8,971 nt of DNA from Thermoplasmata archaeon (lineage in GTDB: Archaea; Thermoplasmatota; Thermoplasmata; Lutacidiplasmatales; UBA184). The notes below the pieces were generated by a model, which was not told where the DNA came from, made no database searches, and saw only the letters and a program-made list of their open reading frames with translations. Where the stretch lies: NCBI GenBank assembly GCA_021823085.1, contig JAKAPG010000058.1, positions 1 to 8,971 on the forward strand, written 5' to 3'. The position numbers and the translations under genes were made by a program. Positions within the stretch are counted from its first letter, which is position 1; each line of letters opens with the position of its first letter. This document shows, in pieces, positions 5,538 to 8,971 of the stretch.

Positions 5538-6818
5538 CTACGCGGAGCGCTTCTTGAGGTCGGTCACGACGCCCGCGGCCACGGTTTGCCCCATGTCGCG
5601 GACCGCGAACCGCCCGAGCTGCGGGAATTCCTTGTAGCGCTCGATGACCAACGGGCGCTTCGGAGTGATCTCGACCACCGCGGCGTCCCCGGTCTTGAGC
5701 GTTTGCGGGTTCTCCTCGGCGGTCTGGCCGGTCTTCGGGTCGAGCCGGCGGACGAGCTTCGTGAACTCGCAGGCCACCTGGGCCGTGTGCGCATGGAAGA
5801 CGGGCGTGTACCCGGCCGTGATGACGCTCGGGTGGTTGAGCACCTGGATGTTCGCGGTGAAGCTCTCCACGACGGTGGGCGGGTTGGAGGCCGGGCCGGC
5901 GACCTCGCCGCGGTGGATGTCGTTCTTGTCGATTCCGCGGACGTTGAATCCGATGTTGTCGCCCGGCTGCGCCTCGGTCACGGCCTCGTGATGCATCTCG
6001 ATCGACTTCACTTCGCCGGCCTTCCCGCCGGGCATGAAGACGATCTTGTCGCCGACTTTCACCTTCCCGGTCTCGACGCGACCGACGGGCACGGTTCCGA
6101 TTCCGGTGATCGTGTAGACGTCCTGGATCGGAAGGCGCAGAGGCTTGTCGGTCGGCTTCTCGGGGACCTTGAGGTTGTCCAGAGCCTGGAGGAGCGTCGG
6201 GCCCTTGTACCAGGGCATGTTCGGGCTCGCCTTGTTGATGTTGTCGTCCTTGAAGGCGGAGATCGGGACGAAGACCACCTGCTCGGCGACCTTGTAGCCG
6301 ACGTTCTTCAGGAGCTTCGTGAGCTCCTCCTTGAGCTCGGTGAACTTCGCCTCGGAGTAGTTGACCTCCTGGCGGTCCATCTTGTTGATGGCGCAGATGA
6401 GCTGGGTGACCCCGAGCGTCCGCGACAGGAAGATGTGCTCCTTGGTCTGCTCCTGCACCCCTTCGGCGGCGGAACAGACGAGCACGGCCGCATCGGCCTG
6501 GCTCGTCCCGGTGATCATGTTCTTGACGAAGTCGCGGTGGCCGGGCGCGTCGATGATGGTGAAGTAGTACTTCTGGGTGTCAAAGCGGCGGTGCGCGATG
6601 TCGATCGTGACACCGCGCTCGCGTTCCTCCTTGAGGTCGTCCATGACCCAGGCGAACTCGAACGTCGCCTTGCCCTTCGCCTCGGCCTCCGCCCGGAACT
6701 TGTCGATCTCTTCCTGGCGGATGTACCCCGTGTCCAAAAGCAGACGACCGACGGTCGTCGACTTCCCATGGTCCACGTGGCCGATGAAGACGATGTTGAG
6801 GTGGGGCTTCGTTGCCAT
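5538..6818 (-). CDS. tuf: Translation elongation factor 1 alpha (aEF1A/EF-Tu)
   Basis: This GTPase delivers aminoacyl-tRNA to the ribosome. The 426 residues match archaeal EF-1 alpha. All G motifs are present: P-loop GHVDHGKST (13-21), switch I ERERGVTIDIA (65-75), DAPGH (90-94), NKMD (145-148) and SA (187-188). Domains 2 (about 225-320) and 3 (about 325-426) follow, with GDNIGFNVRGI (286-296) and HTAQVACEF (344-352) typical of the archaeal/eukaryotic branch. The frame stays open upstream to 6998, but the ATG at 6816-6818 is correct. It gives the family N-terminus (ATKPHLNIVFIGHVDHGKST), has GGAAGGA 8 bases upstream and sits about 39 bases after a strong TATA box; the longer version would include that promoter. 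It is first in the unit leading to rpsJ, two lipid genes and mptD. Confidence 0.98.
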   Translation of the reverse strand: MATKPHLNIVFIGHVDHGKSTTVGRLLLDTGYIRQEEIDKFRAEAEAKGKATFEFAWVMDDLKEERERGVTIDIAHRRFDTQKYYFTIIDAPGHRDFVKNMITGTSQADAAVLVCSAAEGVQEQTKEHIFLSRTLGVTQLICAINKMDRQEVNYSEAKFTELKEELTKLLKNVGYKVAEQVVFVPISAFKDDNINKASPNMPWYKGPTLLQALDNLKVPEKPTDKPLRLPIQDVYTITGIGTVPVGRVETGKVKVGDKIVFMPGGKAGEVKSIEMHHEAVTEAQPGDNIGFNVRGIDKNDIHRGEVAGPASNPPTVVESFTANIQVLNHPSVITAGYTPVFHAHTAQVACEFTKLVRRLDPKTGQTAEENPQTLKTGDAAVVEITPKRPLVIERYKEFPQLGRFAVRDMGQTVAAGVVTDLKKRSA

Positions 6819-6832
6819 TGCGCGTTCCTTCC

Positions 6833-6842
6833 GGGCGCGCCC
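6833..6842. repeat. Perfect 10-bp palindrome between the tuf TATA box and start
   Basis: GGGCGCGCCC is its own reverse complement. It lies between the TATA box and the expected transcription start (about 6830), a position where a bound repressor would block initiation. In GC-rich DNA such palindromes also arise by chance, so a regulatory role is only a suggestion. Confidence 0.25.
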
Positions 6843-6850
6843 AAAAGGTC

Positions 6851-6864
6851 CCCCTATATAGGGG
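6851..6864 (-). promoter_or_regulatory. Strong TATA box of the tuf unit within a 14-bp palindrome
   Basis: CCCCTATATAGGGG is a perfect palindrome with the TATA hexamer at 6855-6860, centred about 39 bases before the tuf ATG. The predicted leader is about 11-13 bases, enough to hold GGAAGGA. The bases upstream on the minus strand (CAATAACCCC) are not a classical purine-rich BRE. Because the element is symmetrical, it could in principle also direct transcription rightwards toward the thioesterase gene. Confidence 0.7.
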
Positions 6865-7209
6865 TTATTGAGCCGCGCCTCGGGAGCGCTGACGGGACGG
6901 GCCGAAGCGCGCCGACGAGCGCAACGAGGCCGGGGCGGGGCCGGTCTCTCGCCCTCGGTCCGGGATCGGACGGGGCCGACTCCCGGGTACCGTGGCACCC
7001 GCGGCCACTCGCGAGGGACGCAGGACCGTCCTGGAGACGCGACGAAGAGGCCGAGACGCAGACGTTCACGGCGCGGTCGACGGACACGTCGAACCGAGGA
7101 TTCGGGGTCCGCGGCGCGCGCGGGTGTGTCGAGTGCTGCACGCCGACGGGCTCAAATGCCCCGAACTCTCCCGCAGCCGGCACCGAGTCGCTGCCTCGAG
7201 CGATCAAGC
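6865..7209. other. Gene-free stretch between tuf promoter and thioesterase gene
   Basis: These 345 bases are very GC-rich. Frames are open on both strands but their translations are Arg/Pro/Ser-rich with no recognisable domain, as expected by chance at this composition. I looked for tRNA arms, RNase P and SRP RNA hallmarks and C/D boxes and found none that hold up. A small hairpin (GGGC, 6-base loop, GCCC) lies at about 7149-7162. No good TATA box is seen at the usual distance from the thioesterase start. Confidence 0.5.
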
Positions 7210-7713
7210 GTGAACGACCGAGAAGCCCCCCGATCCCCATCGTTCAGCCAGGTCCGGATGCTCCGGCTTATCCTTCCGGCCGACGGGAACCAGCTCGGCT
7301 CGGTCTTCGGAGGCGTCATTCTCGACCAGATCGACCGAGTCGCCTACATCACCGCCAGCCGGCACTCGGGGGGACCGTGCGTGACCGCGAGCTTCGACCG
7401 GGTCGACTTCATCGCGCCCGTCTTCGTCGGCGACATCGTGCACTTCGACGCCCGAGTCACCTACGTCGGACGGAGCTCGATGGAAGTCTGGATACGCGTC
7501 GAGTCCGAGCGCGTGGGCACGCGAGCCCTCGCGCTCGTCGGGAACGCCTTCGTCACGATGGTGGCCATCGGCCCCGATAAGAAGCCCCGGCCGGTAGCTC
7601 CCCTTGAGTTGACGAACGACGAGGAGCGGCGCCTCTTCGCGGAGGCCGAGCAGCGGATGCAGGCACGAACGATGAGCCGGGCGGGCGGACCCGCGACCCC
7701 GCCGAGGATGTGA
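7210..7713 (+). CDS. Hotdog-fold acyl-CoA thioesterase (YciA/BACH-like)
   Basis: Proteins of this family hydrolyse acyl-CoA to free acid and CoA in the cytoplasm. The 167-residue product carries a single hotdog domain at about residues 13-125: MLRLILPADGNQLGSVFGG (17-35) followed by the helix VILDQIDRVAYITASRHS, with Asn27 and Asp42 in the positions where this family has its active-site residues, then VTASFDRVDFIAPVFVGDIV (58-77) and strands up to NAFVTMVAIG. The C-terminal 40 residues are polar and charged, as in relatives. The start is uncertain: GTG at 7210 gives a normal N-terminus, with only a weak upstream GAGCGA. The ATG at 7258 would cut into the family core. The frame is open to 6868, but that extension is low-complexity and rejected. 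It overlaps mbf1 by 4 bases. The acyl substrate cannot be read from sequence. Confidence 0.88.
   Translation: MNDREAPRSPSFSQVRMLRLILPADGNQLGSVFGGVILDQIDRVAYITASRHSGGPCVTASFDRVDFIAPVFVGDIVHFDARVTYVGRSSMEVWIRVESERVGTRALALVGNAFVTMVAIGPDKKPRPVAPLELTNDEERRLFAEAEQRMQARTMSRAGGPATPPRM
7704..7707 (+). promoter_or_regulatory. Shine-Dalgarno for mbf1, inside the thioesterase end
   Basis: GAGG lies 2 bases before the GTG at 7710 and 8 bases before the next in-frame GTG at 7716. The 8-base spacing favours 7716, which would give a protein starting MLCEMCGKEV; the 7710 start would make a GTGA overlap with the thioesterase stop. Confidence 0.4.
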
Positions 7714-8162
7714 CCGTGCTCTGCGAGATGTGCGGCAAGGAGGTCGATCGGACCAGCCGGACCCGGATCGAGGGTTCGGTCTTGCTCGTGTGTGCCGAAT
7801 GCGCGAGGTTTGGCGTCGTGCTCGAACCTCCGCCCACCGCGGCCGTCGTCGCGGGCGGAGGGCCTCGAAGACCCCCCCCCAGCCTCGGACCGCTGCGGGG
7901 CGCGACTCGCCGGAGCACGGAGCGGGACGTGTTCCTGGAGATGGGGGAGCTGGAGCTCGCCCCGGACTGGGGTCGGCGGATCCGCATCGCCCGGGAGGGA
8001 CGTCAGTGGACCCCCGACGATCTCGCCCGGAAACTCAACGAGAAACGCTCGCTGGTCCTGAAGCTAGAGTCCGGAAACTTCCATCCCACCGACGCGCTCG
8101 TCCGCAAGCTCGAGCACCATCTCGGGATCCGGCTCCGGGCCGACGCCGAGAAGCCGAGCTAG
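7710..8162 (+). CDS. mbf1: Archaeal MBF1-type regulator: zinc ribbon plus HTH
   Basis: Multiprotein bridging factor 1 links regulators to TBP in eukaryotes; the archaeal form associates with ribosomes and its regulatory role is less clear. The 150-residue protein has the archaeal layout: an N-terminal zinc ribbon with CEMC (Cys5, Cys8) and CAEC (Cys28, Cys31), a Pro/Arg/Gly-rich linker (about 38-72), and a Cro/cI-like HTH at about 84-141 with DWGRRIRIAREGRQWTPDDL (86-105), the recognition region KLNEKRSLVLKLESG (108-122) and the conserved HPTDALVRKLEHHLGIRL. The linker is encoded partly by a run of nine C (7872-7880). Both domains are in one frame, so the run length is probably right. The start is GTG at 7710 or 7716. 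It is probably co-translated with the thioesterase and ends in a 4-base convergent overlap with argF. Confidence 0.92.
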   Translation: MTVLCEMCGKEVDRTSRTRIEGSVLLVCAECARFGVVLEPPPTAAVVAGGGPRRPPPSLGPLRGATRRSTERDVFLEMGELELAPDWGRRIRIAREGRQWTPDDLARKLNEKRSLVLKLESGNFHPTDALVRKLEHHLGIRLRADAEKPS

Positions 8163-8971
8163 CGGCGGCGCCTCGACCCGGCCTTGGGGGCGGGCCGGAA
8201 GATCCACTCGATGAGCGCCTTCTGCGCGTGCAGGCGGTTCTCCGCCTGGTCCCAGATCGCCTGGCGGGGGCCGTCCATCACGGCATCCGTGATCTCCTGC
8301 CCGCGGTGCGCCGGCAGGTCGTGCATCGCGAACGCTCCGGGTTGGCCCAGGTCGAGCAGCCCGTCGTTGACCTGGTAGCCGTGGAACGCCGCTTCTCGCT
8401 TGGTTGTCTCGGCTTCCTCTCCCATTGAGACCCAGACATCGGTGTAAATCGCATCGGCGCCCTTGGCGGCGATCTTCGGGTCGTCGGTCAGATCGACCGC
8501 AGACCCGAATGCCTTCGCGCGTTCCCTCGCCACGTCGACGACGTCCCGGTGGGGCCGGTAGCCCGGCGGCGTCGCCGTGACGATGTCGAGTCCCACGCTC
8601 GCCGCTCCGAGCAGGAGCGAGTGCAGGACGTTGTTGCCGTCGCCGATATAGGCCAGGCGTCGTCCCCGGAACTTCCCATTCCAGCGCTCATGGAGCGTCA
8701 TGAGATCGGCCGCGATCTGGCACGGGTGCTCGAGATCGTCGAGCGCGTTGATCACCGGGATCGAGGCCGATCGTGCGAGCTCGGTCATGTCGGTGTGCCG
8801 GAAGGCACGGTAGGCGATCACGTCGACGAGGCGCGAAAGGACGCGAGCGGTGTCCGCGATCGTTTCTCCTCGTCCGAGCTGAAGGTCGTGGGAGGAGAGA
8901 TAGAGCGACTGGCCGCCGAGGTCGTGGGCGCCGACCTCGAAGGAGGTGCGGGTCCGGGTCGAGGCCTTCTC
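8159..8971 (-). CDS. argF: Ornithine carbamoyltransferase, N-terminus beyond the window
   Basis: This enzyme makes citrulline from ornithine and carbamoyl phosphate in arginine synthesis. The 270 visible residues lack only about the first 50, which run off the right edge. They begin EKASTRTRTSFEVGAHDLGG, the carbamoyl-phosphate loop S-T-R-T-R. HPCQIAADLMTL (82-93), AYIGDGNNVLHS (107-118) and TDVWVSMGEE (177-186) follow, the last being the DxxxSMG ornithine loop. The C-terminus has AENRLHAQKALIEWIF (243-258). The SMG loop argues for ornithine rather than aspartate transcarbamoylase. The usual HCLP signature reads HDLP here (217-220), with Asp in place of the ornithine-contacting Cys. A GTG at 8819-8821 is internal to the domain and not the start. 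The stop shares a CTAG with the stop of mbf1. Confidence 0.94.
   Translation of the reverse strand, partial: EKASTRTRTSFEVGAHDLGGQSLYLSSHDLQLGRGETIADTARVLSRLVDVIAYRAFRHTDMTELARSASIPVINALDDLEHPCQIAADLMTLHERWNGKFRGRRLAYIGDGNNVLHSLLLGAASVGLDIVTATPPGYRPHRDVVDVARERAKAFGSAVDLTDDPKIAAKGADAIYTDVWVSMGEEAETTKREAAFHGYQVNDGLLDLGQPGAFAMHDLPAHRGQEITDAVMDGPRQAIWDQAENRLHAQKALIEWIFRPAPKAGSRRRR

Noticed and set aside
6819..6998. 60-residue N-terminal extension of EF-1 alpha
   Set aside because: It would span the TATA box and ribosome-binding site, is Arg/Pro-rich, and lies outside the family's N-terminus.
7081..7110. GGTTCGA on the minus strand, a tRNA T-loop hint
   Set aside because: Flanking bases do not pair to form the T-stem and no other tRNA arms are present.
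7149..7162. tRNA T-arm-like hairpin around CTCAAAT
   Set aside because: The stem has only four pairs with a 6-base loop and no acceptor, D or anticodon arms can be fitted around it.
6854..7240. 128-codon minus-strand frame upstream of tuf
   Set aside because: It has no recognisable domain, ends inside the tuf TATA box, and overlaps the thioesterase start; composition is that of a chance frame.
5277..7580. Very long open frame on the plus strand (767 codons)
   Set aside because: It runs antisense to rpsJ and tuf, is Arg/Asp/Leu-rich with no domain, and reflects the GC-rich codon pattern of tuf on the other strand.
1..8971. CRISPR array, insertion sequence, toxin-antitoxin or defence genes
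   Set aside because: No regularly spaced repeats, transposase motifs or recognisable defence proteins are seen on either strand.

Overview
The window reads as chromosomal DNA from a high-GC archaeon. The evidence is an archaeal-type EF-1 alpha, an archaeal S10, an archaeal-type dihydroneopterin aldolase (MptD), a zinc-ribbon/HTH MBF1, a stand-alone Lrp/AsnC (RAM) domain, and TATA-box promoters about 40 bases before start codons. Base composition is clearly GC-rich throughout, by eye well above 60%. An uncultivated high-GC Thermoplasmatota-like lineage would fit, but that placement is inference and needs a phylogeny.

Layout, left to right. Positions 12-603 (minus) hold a two-gene unit: a stand-alone RAM protein followed by a small three-helix membrane protein. 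Positions 604-812 are a divergent intergenic region with a good TATA box for the RAM gene, a weaker one for the rightward gene, and two perfect inverted repeats. Positions 813-3415 (plus) hold an MFS transporter and a citrate synthase 35 bases apart. Positions 3270-6818 (minus) form one compact unit in transcription order tuf (EF-1 alpha), rpsJ (S10), an archaetidylserine/phosphatidylserine decarboxylase, an archaetidylserine/phosphatidylserine synthase, and mptD. The last three are joined by ATGA overlaps, and mptD runs 146 bases into the end of citrate synthase on the opposite strand. Positions 6819-7209 contain the strong tuf promoter and then about 345 bases with no convincing gene. Positions 7210-8162 (plus) hold a hotdog acyl-CoA thioesterase overlapping an MBF1-type regulator by 4 bases. 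Positions 8159-8971 (minus) hold the C-terminal part of ornithine carbamoyltransferase, which runs off the right edge and shares a CTAG stop with mbf1.

Functionally this is mostly core metabolism: translation elongation and ribosome assembly, ethanolamine-type ether-lipid head-group synthesis (serine head group added, then decarboxylated), pterin cofactor synthesis, entry to the citric acid cycle, and arginine synthesis. I found no mobile element, CRISPR array, tRNA, rRNA or defence system. The points most worth a second look are the inverted repeats in the divergent promoter region, the palindromic tuf promoter, the antisense-encoded tail of MptD, the Cys-to-Asp change in the ornithine carbamoyltransferase signature, and the RAM/membrane-protein pair. 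I do not see a clearly new biological system here.
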